A stretch of DNA of 12,504 nt from Caryophanales bacterium UBA6769 (GTDB lineage: Bacteria; Bacillota; Bacilli; Bacillales; UBA6769). Under the pieces are notes generated by a model that saw only the letters and a program-made list of their open reading frames with translations, was not told the origin of the DNA and did no database searches. The DNA lies in contig DKGN01000097.1 of NCBI GenBank assembly GCA_002453275.1, forward strand, positions 1 through 12,504, read 5' to 3'. Positions 1 to 6,204 of this stretch are shown in pieces; position 1 is the stretch's first letter; each line of letters opens with the position of its first letter. Made by a program: the position numbers and the translations under genes.

Positions 1-749
1 CATATGTAGTGATGGGTGTAGCAAATAGGCGGAGTATTGCTTGGGGGATTGCAAAAAGTTTAAGCAATGCAGGTGCTCGTTTAGTTTTTACATATGCAGG
101 GGAGCGACTTGAAAGGAATGTGCGTGAACTAGCTGCAACATTGGATCGTGATGATTCAATTATTTTGCCTTGCGATATTACAGACGATCAAGAGATTAAA
201 GAAACATTTAATAAAATTAAAGCTGAAGTTCAAGTTATCCATGGTTTAGCGCATTGTATTGCCTTTGCCAATACAGATGAGCTGAAGGGTGAGTACTTAA
301 ACACGACGCGTGAAGGCTTTATCCTTGCACATAATATTAGCTCCTATTCGTTGACAGCAGTTGCAAAGGAAGCTCGGCATCTGATGACAGAGGGCGGAAG
401 TATTATGACAATGACCTATTTAGGCGGTGAACGGGTCCTTCCAAATTATAACATTATGGGAGTAGCGAAGGCATCTCTCGATCAAAGTGTTAAATATTTG
501 GCGAATGACCTCGGTAAGGATAATATCCGTGTGAATGCAATTTCAGCAGGTCCGATTCGGACACTGGCAGCAAAAGGGGTTTCCGACTTTAACAGCATTT
601 TAAAGCAAATAGAAGAAAATGCTCCGCTTCGTCGGACGACTACCCAAGAGGAAGTTGGCGATACAGCACTATTTCTAATGAGTGATTTATCGCGTGGGAT
701 TACGGGTGAAATCTTGCACGTAGATAGCGGTTACCATATTCTCGGTTAG
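1..749 (+). CDS. fabI: Enoyl-[acyl-carrier-protein] reductase (NADH), 5' end outside window
   Basis: FabI reduces trans-2-enoyl-ACP to acyl-ACP in the last step of each cytoplasmic fatty-acid elongation cycle and is the target of triclosan-type inhibitors. The frame is open to the window edge (in-frame codons from base 3, reading YVVMGVAN), so the GTG/ATG near base 9-14 is internal and a short N-terminus of roughly ten residues is missing. The nucleotide-binding loop MGVANRRSIAWGIA is followed by LPCDITDD, HCIAFAN and the active-site pair in YNIMGVAK (Tyr, six residues, Lys), with an upstream Tyr in TYLGG. The ISAGPIRTLAAKG segment and the C-terminal GEILHVDSGYH are typical of Bacillus FabI. 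Wording is close throughout to B. subtilis FabI, and cotO follows it as in that species. A hairpin terminator follows directly. Confidence 0.96.
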   Translation, partial: YVVMGVANRRSIAWGIAKSLSNAGARLVFTYAGERLERNVRELAATLDRDDSIILPCDITDDQEIKETFNKIKAEVQVIHGLAHCIAFANTDELKGEYLNTTREGFILAHNISSYSLTAVAKEARHLMTEGGSIMTMTYLGGERVLPNYNIMGVAKASLDQSVKYLANDLGKDNIRVNAISAGPIRTLAAKGVSDFNSILKQIEENAPLRRTTTQEEVGDTALFLMSDLSRGITGEILHVDSGYHILG

Positions 750-753
750 CTCT

Positions 754-796
754 AAGCCTTGCTTGTTCCTTAATTGGACAACGCAAGGCTTTTTTC
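754..796 (+). terminator. Intrinsic terminator after fabI
   Basis: Perfect 9-bp inverted repeat AAGCCTTGC (754-762) / GCAAGGCTT (783-791) followed by a run of six T. It starts 5 nt after the fabI stop codon and separates fabI from cotO, so cotO should have its own promoter. Confidence 0.85.
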
Positions 797-903
797 ATTT
801 ACCTCATTATTAGGGCGAAGTTTATCGTATCAGTTTTGCCTTACCCTTCTACACTTTAAATTTTAGAGATTACAGTAGTGTTCATAGAATCGTTTTATTT
901 AGG

Positions 904-931
904 CACAATGCTTGATATTATGCATATTCTG
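904..931 (+). promoter_or_regulatory. Possible sigma-K-like promoter of cotO
   Basis: CACA (904-907), a 15-nt spacer, then CATATTCTG (923-931) resembles the mother-cell sigma-K pattern (mACm, about 16 nt, CATAnnnTA), with one mismatch in the -10 and a slightly short spacer. Expected transcription start is about 938, upstream of the AGGAGG at 951-956. CotO genes are transcribed late in the mother cell, which fits. It is a pattern match only. Confidence 0.35.
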
Positions 932-965
932 TAATCGAGTACTGCTTAGTAGGAGGTAGGGTGAA

Positions 966-1409
966 TTGAGGAAAGATATTCAAATTGTACTAAATAATCC
1001 AACTGTTTATATTGCACAACCGAGGTTAGCATCTACTTTTTTCCAAAGTAAACAAGTTGTATCTGTTCGAGCGTTACCAAAAAATGAAGAATTCATCATA
1101 AAGGAAGAACTTGAAGAAGAAGCAATTGAGCAATTGGATTCCGTTGAAGAATTCGATAATAAGGTTGAAAAAGGGATACACAAATCAGGTTTTTTAAAAA
1201 AGTCAATTGATGATAAGCTTAGGATTTTGACTAAACTCCCTGAGTCTATTCAAAAAGTAATTTGTGAAATTACTACAAAAGAGGGAACTTATCCATGTAC
1301 GATTATTTCCGATTCTGATGAAACGGTCACTATCAAGCTTGTAGAAGATGAACAGCAAGTGGAAGTGGCGAAAAGTGAGATTCTTGCAATTTCAATTATT
1401 AGCTTATAA
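966..1409 (+). CDS. cotO: Spore coat protein, CotO family
   Basis: CotO is a coat morphogenetic protein that takes part, with CotH in B. subtilis, in late assembly of the outer coat on the forespore surface in the mother cell. The 147-aa product starts with a short motif PTVYIAQPRLA typical of CotO N-termini. A Glu-rich low-complexity middle follows (residues about 38-70), and the conserved C-terminal block holds LPESIQKVICEI, then a small beta-rich part ending SEILAISIISL. Start is TTG at 966 with AGGAGG 9 nt upstream. The GTG at 961 is in another frame and meets a stop at once. Its place after fabI matches the B. subtilis fabI-cotO order. No signal peptide or membrane segment is visible. 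Family call is good; function is inferred from the family. Confidence 0.82.
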   Translation: MRKDIQIVLNNPTVYIAQPRLASTFFQSKQVVSVRALPKNEEFIIKEELEEEAIEQLDSVEEFDNKVEKGIHKSGFLKKSIDDKLRILTKLPESIQKVICEITTKEGTYPCTIISDSDETVTIKLVEDEQQVEVAKSEILAISIISL

Positions 1410-1447
1410 CTTAACCTGCTTTCAGTAAACGACATGCTCTAGCCTAT

Positions 1448-1475
1448 ACATTCATTAAAAATTTGCATATATATA
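1448..1475 (+). promoter_or_regulatory. Possible mother-cell (sigma-K/E-like) promoter
   Basis: ACA (1448-1450), 15 nt, then CATATATATA (1466-1475) repeats the same spacing and wording as the candidate upstream of cotO. The match to CATAnnnTA is off by one base. It lies 36 nt before the start of the next gene. Confidence 0.3.
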
Positions 1476-1510
1476 GTTGCAAGTAATTTTTTTAATGGAG
1501 GGACTATAAC

Positions 1511-1759
1511 ATGTCAAAAAATGAAAAGAAGAAACGCGCACACGTTCACGTTGACCAGTTAATTGTGAAAGCCGATAAGGTCACTATTGTTGAGCATGAA
1601 GAAAAAAAGAAAGAAGCAGGGACTGAAGAGCGATATGTAAGGGATCCGTGGGGGTTCTTTCCACGTCAACGAAGAGAAGAGGTAGAGGAGCGAACTGAGG
1701 AAAAAGAAAATGAAAAGAGTGGGGAAGAAGAGGAAAAGCGTGGCTGGAGCTGGATATAA
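1511..1759 (+). CDS. Small highly charged protein of unknown function, possibly coat-associated
   Basis: The family is not recognised. The 82-aa product begins with a Lys-rich stretch (MSKNEKKKRAHVHVDQLIVK), has an Ile/Val-alternating segment (about residues 16-30), a single aromatic patch RDPWGFFPRQRR (about 44-55) and a Glu/Lys-rich tail (about 56-77) ending in GWSWI. It has no cysteine, signal peptide or membrane segment and looks largely disordered. ATG at 1511 has GGAGGG 8 nt upstream, a strong ribosome site that argues for a real gene. It lies about 100 nt after cotO with no clear terminator between them and with its own mother-cell-type promoter candidate. A role in spore coat or crust is therefore an inference from neighbourhood only. 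Confidence 0.6.
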   Translation: MSKNEKKKRAHVHVDQLIVKADKVTIVEHEEKKKEAGTEERYVRDPWGFFPRQRREEVEERTEEKENEKSGEEEEKRGWSWI

Positions 1760-1768
1760 TCAAGAGGC

Positions 1769-1838
1769 ACCCCTTTGCAATTCTGGAAAAATTTACTTTA
1801 ATCGTCTATACTTAAATTAAGTATATTGCAAAGAGGAG
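1769..1838 (+). repeat. Nested inverted repeats over the ribosome binding site of the next gene
   Basis: Outer arms CTTTGCAAT (1773-1781) and ATTGCAAAG (1825-1833) are perfectly complementary. The pairing can extend outward with two bulged A residues so that CACCC (1769-1773) covers the GAGGAG Shine-Dalgarno at 1833-1838. An inner palindrome ATACTTAA / TTAAGTAT (1808-1815, 1817-1824) abuts the right arm. The fold could mask the ribosome site in transcripts that read through from upstream, or act as a terminator-like roadblock; no T run follows it. Confidence 0.45.
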
Positions 1839-1848
1839 TGGATGTGAA

Positions 1849-2070
1849 ATGGGTTATGTCGTTCCAATTGCATATTCCTTTTATTCGTTATATCACGAAA
1901 GATTTCATTTACCGAAAACACCTCTTATTTCCCGAGTTGAGTTTTTTAACAAAGGAAATCGCTTGCAAGCATACAATGATTCGCAACAAGAAAAAGATCG
2001 TGAACCTATCATGAAGCAAAAATATGATTTTCCCGAGCACTTTGGCCAGGTTATCGATATAAAGGTGTAA
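1849..2070 (+). CDS. Small protein of unknown function (MGYVVPI N-terminus)
   Basis: The 73-aa product starts MGYVVPIAYSFYSLYHERFH, aromatic-rich, followed by a short basic/polar stretch and a C-terminus FPEHFGQVIDIKV. Short proteins with a MGYxxPI opening followed by aromatic residues occur in Bacillus genomes, but I do not know a function. Two overlapping frames compete here. This one was chosen because it has a balanced composition, an ATG 10 nt after AGAGGAG, and a terminator that begins inside its stop codon. The alternative TTG/GTG frame at 1826/1838 gives a 62-aa or shorter, less protein-like product. No signal peptide or membrane helix is evident. Its ribosome site lies in a large inverted repeat. 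Confidence 0.6.
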   Translation: MGYVVPIAYSFYSLYHERFHLPKTPLISRVEFFNKGNRLQAYNDSQQEKDREPIMKQKYDFPEHFGQVIDIKV

Positions 2071-2093
2071 GAATGAGCTCTTACATCTTTTTT
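2064..2093 (+). terminator. Intrinsic terminator after the 73-aa gene
   Basis: Nine-pair stem GGTGTAAGA (2064-2072) / TCTTACATC (2079-2087), with one G-U pair and a 6-nt loop, followed by six T (2088-2093). The stop codon of the gene sits inside the left arm. It lies against the stop codon of the convergent DUF421 gene and so separates the two. Confidence 0.8.
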
Positions 2094-2778
2094 ACTTTTC
2101 ATTATCCATCCTTTGGCAGTAAAAACCTTCCACTTCGTTCCATTCCGCATAAACGACCTTTTCGGGTTTTGCGATATTATTTGCACGTAATTGATTATGT
2201 AGCCAAGTATGATCGAATCCAATTTCTTTTAAGTTGCCCTCATCAACTTTTCCGTCACTAATAAGTGGAAAGGTTAAATAAACTGGCTTCAAGGGTACAT
2301 TTAAATCTTTATTTGTTGGAGCAGCGTTATTAGATTTTTTTAACACACTTAACATCCCGCTCGGTTCCATGATCGCATATTCTACTTCCCGCATGGAAAA
2401 CACCTCTTTTTGTCTTAATAAATTTTGTAGTTGGTCAATATCAACTTTATTTTTCTTTAATTGTTTTCGGTCAATCTTTCCTTCTCGAATGAGAATCGAA
2501 GGTTTTCCTTCTAAAATTCCACGTGACTTTCTAATTTTTTGTGTAATCCATTCTGTGACAATGATCAAGAGGCCCCACGTTAATGTTGCAAACAAAATCA
2601 TACCGAGATGGATTTTTTTATCGTAAATTGCATTTCCAACGAGTTCACCCAAGACTAAAGCTGAAATAAAATCAAACGGTGTCAGTTGGCTTATTTGCGT
2701 TTTTCCAAAAAGCTTTGTCAACGTTAATAAGACAATAAAACCAACAATTAATTCCAATGCTATGTAACCGTAGAACAA
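2092..2778 (-). CDS. YetF/YrbG-type DUF421 membrane protein
   Basis: A 228-aa integral membrane protein. Three hydrophobic segments are visible at about residues 4-23, 32-52 and 57-78. They are followed by the cytoplasmic DUF421 domain, with the usual GKPSILIREGKIDRKQLKKN segment, the LLRQKEV motif and VEYAIMEPSGMLSVLKK. Proteins of this family are common in several copies in spore formers (YetF, YdfS, YkjA and YrbG in B. subtilis). Their biochemical role is not established, although some are linked to spore germination membranes. Start is TTG at 2778, with GGAGGGGG 6 nt upstream. It is downstream of the acetyltransferase on the same strand (60-nt gap), and its ribosome site can pair with an upstream CCTCCTCC. 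Family call is firm; function is open. Confidence 0.9.
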   Translation of the reverse strand: MFYGYIALELIVGFIVLLTLTKLFGKTQISQLTPFDFISALVLGELVGNAIYDKKIHLGMILFATLTWGLLIIVTEWITQKIRKSRGILEGKPSILIREGKIDRKQLKKNKVDIDQLQNLLRQKEVFSMREVEYAIMEPSGMLSVLKKSNNAAPTNKDLNVPLKPVYLTFPLISDGKVDEGNLKEIGFDHTWLHNQLRANNIAKPEKVVYAEWNEVEGFYCQRMDNEK

Positions 2779-2784
2779 TTTTAT

Positions 2785-2822
2785 CCCCCTCCATCCGTTG
2801 TTATCGTTTCCGAAGGAGGAGG
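2785..2822 (-). promoter_or_regulatory. Anti-Shine-Dalgarno hairpin before the DUF421 gene
   Basis: Reading the minus strand, CCTCCTCC (2822-2815) can pair along all 8 positions (one G-U) with GGAGGGGG (2792-2785), the ribosome binding site of the DUF421 gene, across a 22-nt loop. This would lower translation of a co-transcript from the upstream acetyltransferase gene. Short purine/pyrimidine arms can pair by chance, so this stays tentative. Confidence 0.35.
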
Positions 2823-2838
2823 TATTTATGAATGAATT

Positions 2839-3258
2839 TTATCTTTTTATCATGGCAATGTGAGGAATGTTAACTTCATAAAAAACTTGCGAACAAGTGG
2901 AATACCCAAGTTGTTCATAAAAGGGCGTAGCTTTTATTTGAGCGTTTAAATGTAAAGGTAGCCACTTTAATGCTGTCGCTGTTTGTTCAATTTTTTGCAT
3001 TAAAGATGCTCCGATCCCTAGATTACGATGACTCTTTAAGACACAAACCCTTTCCACTTTTGAACCGTTCTTAATCGTTCGGAGTCTACCGGCTCCAATT
3101 GGTTTTTCATGCTCATACACAATAAAATGAACCGCTTCGTCATCATAATCATCAAGTTCAAGTTCAACAGGAACATTTTGCTCCTGAACAAACACTAGTT
3201 TTCTTACGAAAAATGCATCCTCTAATTCTTTTTTTGTTTCGACTTTTTTAATGATCAT
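2839..3258 (-). CDS. GNAT family N-acetyltransferase, YjcF/ElaA-like
   Basis: A 139-aa single-domain GNAT protein expected to transfer an acetyl group from acetyl-CoA to an unknown small-molecule or protein amine in the cytoplasm. Visible family features are VRKLVFVQEQNVP (about 18-30), the acidic LELDDYDDEAVHF (about 33-45), GAGRLR (55-60), the core VERVCVLKSHRNLGIGASLM (about 68-87) with the acetyl-CoA pyrophosphate loop RNLGIG, LNAQ (104-107) and FYEQLGY (113-119). It ends in the usual I-P-H-I-A-M. Length is normal for the YjcF/ElaA group. ATG at 3258 has AAGGA 7 nt upstream. It may be co-transcribed with the DUF421 gene. The substrate cannot be told from the sequence. Confidence 0.88.
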   Translation of the reverse strand: MIIKKVETKKELEDAFFVRKLVFVQEQNVPVELELDDYDDEAVHFIVYEHEKPIGAGRLRTIKNGSKVERVCVLKSHRNLGIGASLMQKIEQTATALKWLPLHLNAQIKATPFYEQLGYSTCSQVFYEVNIPHIAMIKR

Positions 3259-3292
3259 AGCGTGATCCTTCCCTCCGGGTCATTATGAAAAA

Positions 3293-3321
3293 AGTATAGC
3301 ATATTTGTTTTATAATGAATG
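3293..3321 (-). promoter_or_regulatory. Possible sigma-A extended -10 promoter of the acetyltransferase gene
   Basis: On the minus strand TGCTATACT (3301-3293) is an extended -10 with one mismatch to TATAAT. The -35 at 17-nt spacing (CATTCA, 3321-3316) is weak, as is common for extended -10 promoters. It lies about 35 nt upstream of the start codon. Confidence 0.45.
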
Positions 3322-3562
3322 TCTATCATTTATGCCAACTCGCTCAATGAAAGGTCATATGCTGTAGCAAAAACAGGCAATAATATGATACACTTAGAGC
3401 TATACTGTCACACGTAACTCCCTTACCATACGTGAAGTCTAGACCGAGATGAACAGGCTATCCTTGGGATGGAATTGTTACGAAGCTAGGAGGTGCGTTA
3501 TAACTAAATAGCCATATAGTTACAAGAAAAAATGAACTTATATATATTATTATCGAGAACAC

Positions 3563-3590
3563 TTGTCTGACTTAAAGCGATTCTTAAAAT
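3563..3590 (+). promoter_or_regulatory. Possible sigma-A-like promoter of ykoP
   Basis: TTGTCT (3563-3568), 16 nt, TAAAAT (3585-3590). The -10 matches five of six positions and the -35 four of six. It would give a leader of about 20 nt before the ykoP start. No sigma-G pattern stands out here. Confidence 0.3.
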
Positions 3591-3616
3591 GACTCGTGTT
3601 ATAGGGAGAATATGAG

Positions 3617-4192
3617 ATGATTTTAAAGGGATTGTTCTATTATTTTTGGGGTTTTCTAGACTTATTTTATTATTATTCCACCCGTTTGACTTCACTTGCA
3701 AAACAATATGCAAATCAACAAAATGTTTTAAGGGTAAGAACAACGACATATAAAGGTTACGATGTTGTTCTATCAGATGGGACAGAAATCAAACATAATG
3801 ACGTACTCATAAAAATTCATTTGCATAATGTTCGTGTACTCAAGGAAATGAAGCGGTTAAAAAGCGAACTTCAAAAAGGAAAATGGCTGTATCGTTCTGT
3901 TGAGCGCTCCTTACCTGAAGTCGCTTTATTTATAAAAGAACATGAAAAGTATAATGAAATAAAAGGGATTATCGGGATTACGATGATTGATCGAGTCTCA
4001 CAACGTTTAGGCTTCGAAACAATGGAAATATCAAACAGTTTTTACCGATGGTTCAAATGGTTTTTACAATTTCCGATTTTATTTTTATCTACATCTAATC
4101 GCTCGTTAAAAACAGCCTTAGATGAGCAACCAAATTATTTATTTATGTCAAAAGAAATGTTATTTGAAAAATATGATAAATTAATGCAATAA
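3617..4192 (+). CDS. ykoP: YkoP family protein, next to ku
   Basis: A 191-aa protein matching the B. subtilis YkoP family, whose function is unknown. The N-terminus is aromatic and hydrophobic (about residues 1-24, LFYYFWGFLDLFYYY), possibly a membrane contact. The body has the family blocks YKGYDVVLSDGTEIKHNDVL (about 46-65), IHLHNVRVLKEM (about 67-78), a SLPEVALFIKEH segment and EIKGIIGIT (about 115-123), then LGFE and a C-terminal PNYLFMSKEMLFEKY. ATG at 3617 has AGGGAGAA 6 nt upstream; an ATG 5 nt earlier is out of frame and stops at once. In B. subtilis ykoP also lies near the ykoV-ykoU (Ku/LigD) genes, which supports the call. It ends at a strong terminator before ku, so it is not in one operon with it. 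Confidence 0.8.
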   Translation: MILKGLFYYFWGFLDLFYYYSTRLTSLAKQYANQQNVLRVRTTTYKGYDVVLSDGTEIKHNDVLIKIHLHNVRVLKEMKRLKSELQKGKWLYRSVERSLPEVALFIKEHEKYNEIKGIIGITMIDRVSQRLGFETMEISNSFYRWFKWFLQFPILFLSTSNRSLKTALDEQPNYLFMSKEMLFEKYDKLMQ

Positions 4193-4208
4193 AATTTACT
4201 TTTTTCCG

Positions 4209-4262
4209 TACTGTTCCATTCTCTCAATTATTTTTAGAGAGAGGAATAGTATGGTTTTTTTT
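4209..4262 (+). terminator. Strong intrinsic terminator after ykoP
   Basis: TACTGTTCC-AT-TCTCTC (4209-4225) pairs with GAGAGAGGAATAGTA (4237-4251), giving a 15-bp stem with one G-U pair and a 2-nt bulge and an A/T loop, followed by eight T (4255-4262). It isolates ku transcription from ykoP. Confidence 0.9.
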
Positions 4263-4273
4263 ATTTTGATAAC

Positions 4274-4304
4274 GTAATATATTTGTACTTAATTTCACAA
4301 ACTA
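4274..4304 (+). promoter_or_regulatory. Possible sigma-G-like promoter of ku
   Basis: GTAATA (4274-4279), an 18-nt spacer, CAAACTA (4298-4304). The -10 matches six of seven bases of the sigma-G CATACTA; the -35 keeps AATA of TGAATA. B. subtilis ykoV (ku) is known to be expressed in the forespore under sigma-G, which is why this was looked for. Confidence 0.4.
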
Positions 4305-4347
4305 ATGACTACATGAATGTCACTATTTGAGAGAAAGGATTGTTGGC

Positions 4348-5181
4348 ATGCACACGGTTTGGAAGGGATCCATTAGCTTTGGACTTGTGAATATACCTGT
4401 TAAAATGTTTACAGCGACAGAAAATAAAGATATTCGTTTTCGGCAAATTCATAAAGAGTGTGGTACTCCGATTCGGTATAAAAAGGTTTGTCCGACTTGT
4501 GATCGGGAAGTTGTGGAGGATGACATTGTCAAAGGGTACGAATACGAATCAGGAAAGTATGTCATCGTTAGTAAGGATGAACTAGATTCGATCGCTCCTG
4601 AAACGAGAAAAACGATTGAAATTATTGATTTTGTAAACCTTGACCAGATTGATCCGATTTATTTTGATAAAACGTATTTTCTTTCCCCACATGAAACAGG
4701 CGATAAGCCGTATCAATTGTTACGTGATGCGATGCAGAAGACTGGAAAGATTGCAATTGCGAGAGTCATGATTCGCTCAAAAGAAAGCTTGGCAGCCGTA
4801 AGAATATATGAAAACTGTATCGTTATGGAAACAATTTTTAGCCCTGATGAAGTTCGCTCAGTTGATCTCGTACCTGGGATTGAAAATGAATTAAAGGTAA
4901 GTGAGTCTGAAATGACGATGGCTGTTCAGTTAATTGATAATTTGGCAACTGATTTTGAACCACAAAAATATACGGATGACTACCGGTTGAAATTACAAGA
5001 ACTCATCCAAGCGAAAATCAAGGGAGAAGACGTTGTTACTTCTCCTGATTTACCAGAAATGGCGAATGTCGTTGATTTAATGGATGCTTTGCAGGCGAGT
5101 GTAGAGGCAACAAAAAAAGGGAAAACAAAAAGCACCGCTAAAAAACCTAGAACGAGAAAAAAGAAATCAGTAAGTGAGTAA
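4348..5181 (+). CDS. ku: Bacterial Ku protein (NHEJ)
   Basis: Ku forms a homodimeric ring on double-strand DNA ends and recruits the LigD ligase/polymerase for non-homologous end joining on the nucleoid; in spore formers it protects germinating spores. The 277-aa product opens with the family signature MHTVWKGSISFGLVNIPVKM. Next come FRQIH, a cysteine trio (C38 and CPTC at 48-51), KGYEYESGKYV, FLSPHETGDKPY (about 111-122), ARVMIRSKESLAAVR and the LVPGIEN/LIDNLATDFEP core. The tail from about residue 255 is Lys/Arg-rich and is probably a DNA-binding extension. The frame opens with a TTG at 4327, but ATG at 4348 is preferred: it begins the canonical MHTxWKGSISFG and has AAAGGA 8 nt upstream. 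The partner ligase and polymerase are both nearby but as separate genes. Confidence 0.95.
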   Translation: MHTVWKGSISFGLVNIPVKMFTATENKDIRFRQIHKECGTPIRYKKVCPTCDREVVEDDIVKGYEYESGKYVIVSKDELDSIAPETRKTIEIIDFVNLDQIDPIYFDKTYFLSPHETGDKPYQLLRDAMQKTGKIAIARVMIRSKESLAAVRIYENCIVMETIFSPDEVRSVDLVPGIENELKVSESEMTMAVQLIDNLATDFEPQKYTDDYRLKLQELIQAKIKGEDVVTSPDLPEMANVVDLMDALQASVEATKKGKTKSTAKKPRTRKKKSVSE

Positions 5182-5186
5182 AGATA

Positions 5187-5213
5187 GGGTGCTTCTCTCT
5201 GCACCCGTTTTTT
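5187..5213 (+). terminator. Intrinsic terminator after ku
   Basis: GGGTGC (5187-5192) / GCACCC (5201-5206) with an 8-nt loop and a T run at 5208-5213. It sits between the convergent ku and ligase genes, touching the ligase stop codon. Confidence 0.85.
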
Positions 5214-6162
5214 AATTTGTTTCGAATTTGCATTCAGAAGGAGGAACGTCTACAAAAGCTTGAACGCTTGGTTGGCGAAGTCGGTTCGACGTTAACCATT
5301 CTAAGAAGTGAACTTTAACTGTCAAAAGTGGCTGTAGCCAAATGGTGTTCTTACTTCTTTCTGGTACGGTGCTAAATGGGCAATGTTTGATGACGAACAA
5401 TTTTATTTGTTCCGTTAGTTGCTTTCGTTCTGCTTGTTTTAGCTTTCCTGTTCCGGCATGCCCAATATAAATAAGCTGCTCAGTATGATTATAAAGACCA
5501 AGTAATAATGAGTTTATGACTCCTGAACTTAATGTTACACCTGCGATGACAGCATTAAGATCTAGGTAATTTTTCTTCTTTTGCCAAGAATGACTTTTGC
5601 TTCCGATTTGATACGGGCTATTCAGATCTTTAACAACGATACCTTCCATCCGTTCTTTTTGCATTACTGCGAATAATGCTGCGCTATCTTGAAAGCTTGG
5701 AACGAGCTGAACGGTTGGGGTAGGGATGACGATGTTAGATAAAAGTTGTAAGCGCTGAGCCAACGGGTAATCATTTATCCAGTTTCCGTTGTAATAGATG
5801 ACATCAAAAAGCATATAAGTAACAGGGACAAACTGCTTTACTTGGGCAACCTTGTCCATACGACGAAGTCCATCACGCTTCATTACAGTAGGAAAGGATG
5901 GCTTTCCATTTTCATCGAGCGCAATAATTTCACCATCAAGAATAACGGAATTAGCATCGCAAAAGGATCGAATAGCATGTAATTCTGGATAATGTAGCGT
6001 TCTTTCATTCCGCCTTCGATTGTATAACTGCACACTCTCTCCATCAAAGTACGTTAACAATCTTACGCCATCCCATTTTACTTGTGAAATCCAATTGTCT
6101 CCTCTCGGGATGTTATCGGTTTTGATCGGTTCAAAAGGTACGATTGGCTGTAGTTTCATCAT
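5212..6162 (-). CDS. ligD: Stand-alone ATP-dependent DNA ligase of the LigD type
   Basis: Seals nicks and breaks in Ku-dependent end joining using ATP. The 316-aa product covers only a ligase module. The nucleotidyl-lysine motif is KWDGVR (K29), motif III LDGEI (75-79) and motif IIIa MLFDVIYYNG (117-126). Motif IV is MEGIVVKD (172-179) and motif V WQKKK (193-197). The OB-fold part follows from about 200, ending in the motif VI-like region FLEWLTSNRLRQP. B. subtilis LigD (YkoU) joins such a ligase to a C-terminal polymerase domain in one protein; here the polymerase is a separate gene about 1.8 kb away on the other strand, so the protein is complete, not truncated. Start: two ATGs in tandem (6162, 6159), with GAGGA upstream placing the second at slightly better spacing. 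It is last in the splA-splB-AhpD-like-ligase unit, behind an intercistronic hairpin. Confidence 0.92.
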   Translation of the reverse strand: MMKLQPIVPFEPIKTDNIPRGDNWISQVKWDGVRLLTYFDGESVQLYNRRRNERTLHYPELHAIRSFCDANSVILDGEIIALDENGKPSFPTVMKRDGLRRMDKVAQVKQFVPVTYMLFDVIYYNGNWINDYPLAQRLQLLSNIVIPTPTVQLVPSFQDSAALFAVMQKERMEGIVVKDLNSPYQIGSKSHSWQKKKNYLDLNAVIAGVTLSSGVINSLLLGLYNHTEQLIYIGHAGTGKLKQAERKQLTEQIKLFVIKHCPFSTVPERSKNTIWLQPLLTVKVHFLEWLTSNRLRQPSVQAFVDVPPSECKFETN

Positions 6163-6175
6163 TCAGTCCTCGATT

Positions 6176-6204
6176 AAATAAAATAGGACTCCGTGAGGAA
6201 TCCT
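6176..6204 (-). terminator. Intercistronic hairpin between the AhpD-like and ligase genes
   Basis: On the minus strand AGGATTCC (6204-6197) pairs with GGAGTCCT (6192-6185), giving 8 pairs with one G-U and a TCAC loop, directly after the upstream stop codon. ATTTTATTT follows. The interrupted U tract suggests a partial terminator or an RNA-stabilising hairpin rather than full termination, so the ligase would be expressed at a lower level than spl. Confidence 0.5.

Larger units (their letters stand above)
3259..3616. other. 358-nt gene-free region with a patch of RNA-like hairpins (about 3401-3525)
   Basis: No convincing coding frame is present. The left part holds the acetyltransferase promoter. 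The part from about 3405 to 3500 is visibly richer in G+C than its flanks and can fold. CACGTA/TACGTG (3411-3416, 3429-3434) form one stem. AACA-CTATCC/GGATGG-TGTT (3452-3479) form a stacked hairpin with a 3-nt loop, and TAACTA/TAGTTA pair near 3499-3522. GTCTAGAC (3437-3444) is a palindrome. AGGAGG near 3488-3493 has no start codon after it. A -10-like TATACT (3401-3406) precedes the block. It could be an untranslated leader RNA, a small RNA, or a decayed fragment of a structured element such as a group II intron end; I recognise no known riboswitch. Confidence 0.35.

Noticed and set aside
1826..2014. 62-aa plus-strand frame beginning TTG
   Set aside because: Overlaps the 73-aa gene in another frame, has no ribosome site before its TTG (the GAGGAG lies inside it), and its composition is less protein-like.
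2828..2863. 11-codon plus-strand frame with a strong AAGGAGGAGG ribosome site
   Set aside because: Overlaps the 3' end of the acetyltransferase, is very short, and the purine run is explained as the complement of a possible anti-Shine-Dalgarno on the minus strand. Kept only as part of a finding.
3449..3511. 20-aa plus-strand frame inside the hairpin block
   Set aside because: No ribosome site before its ATG and no protein-like features; the base pairing explains the sequence better.
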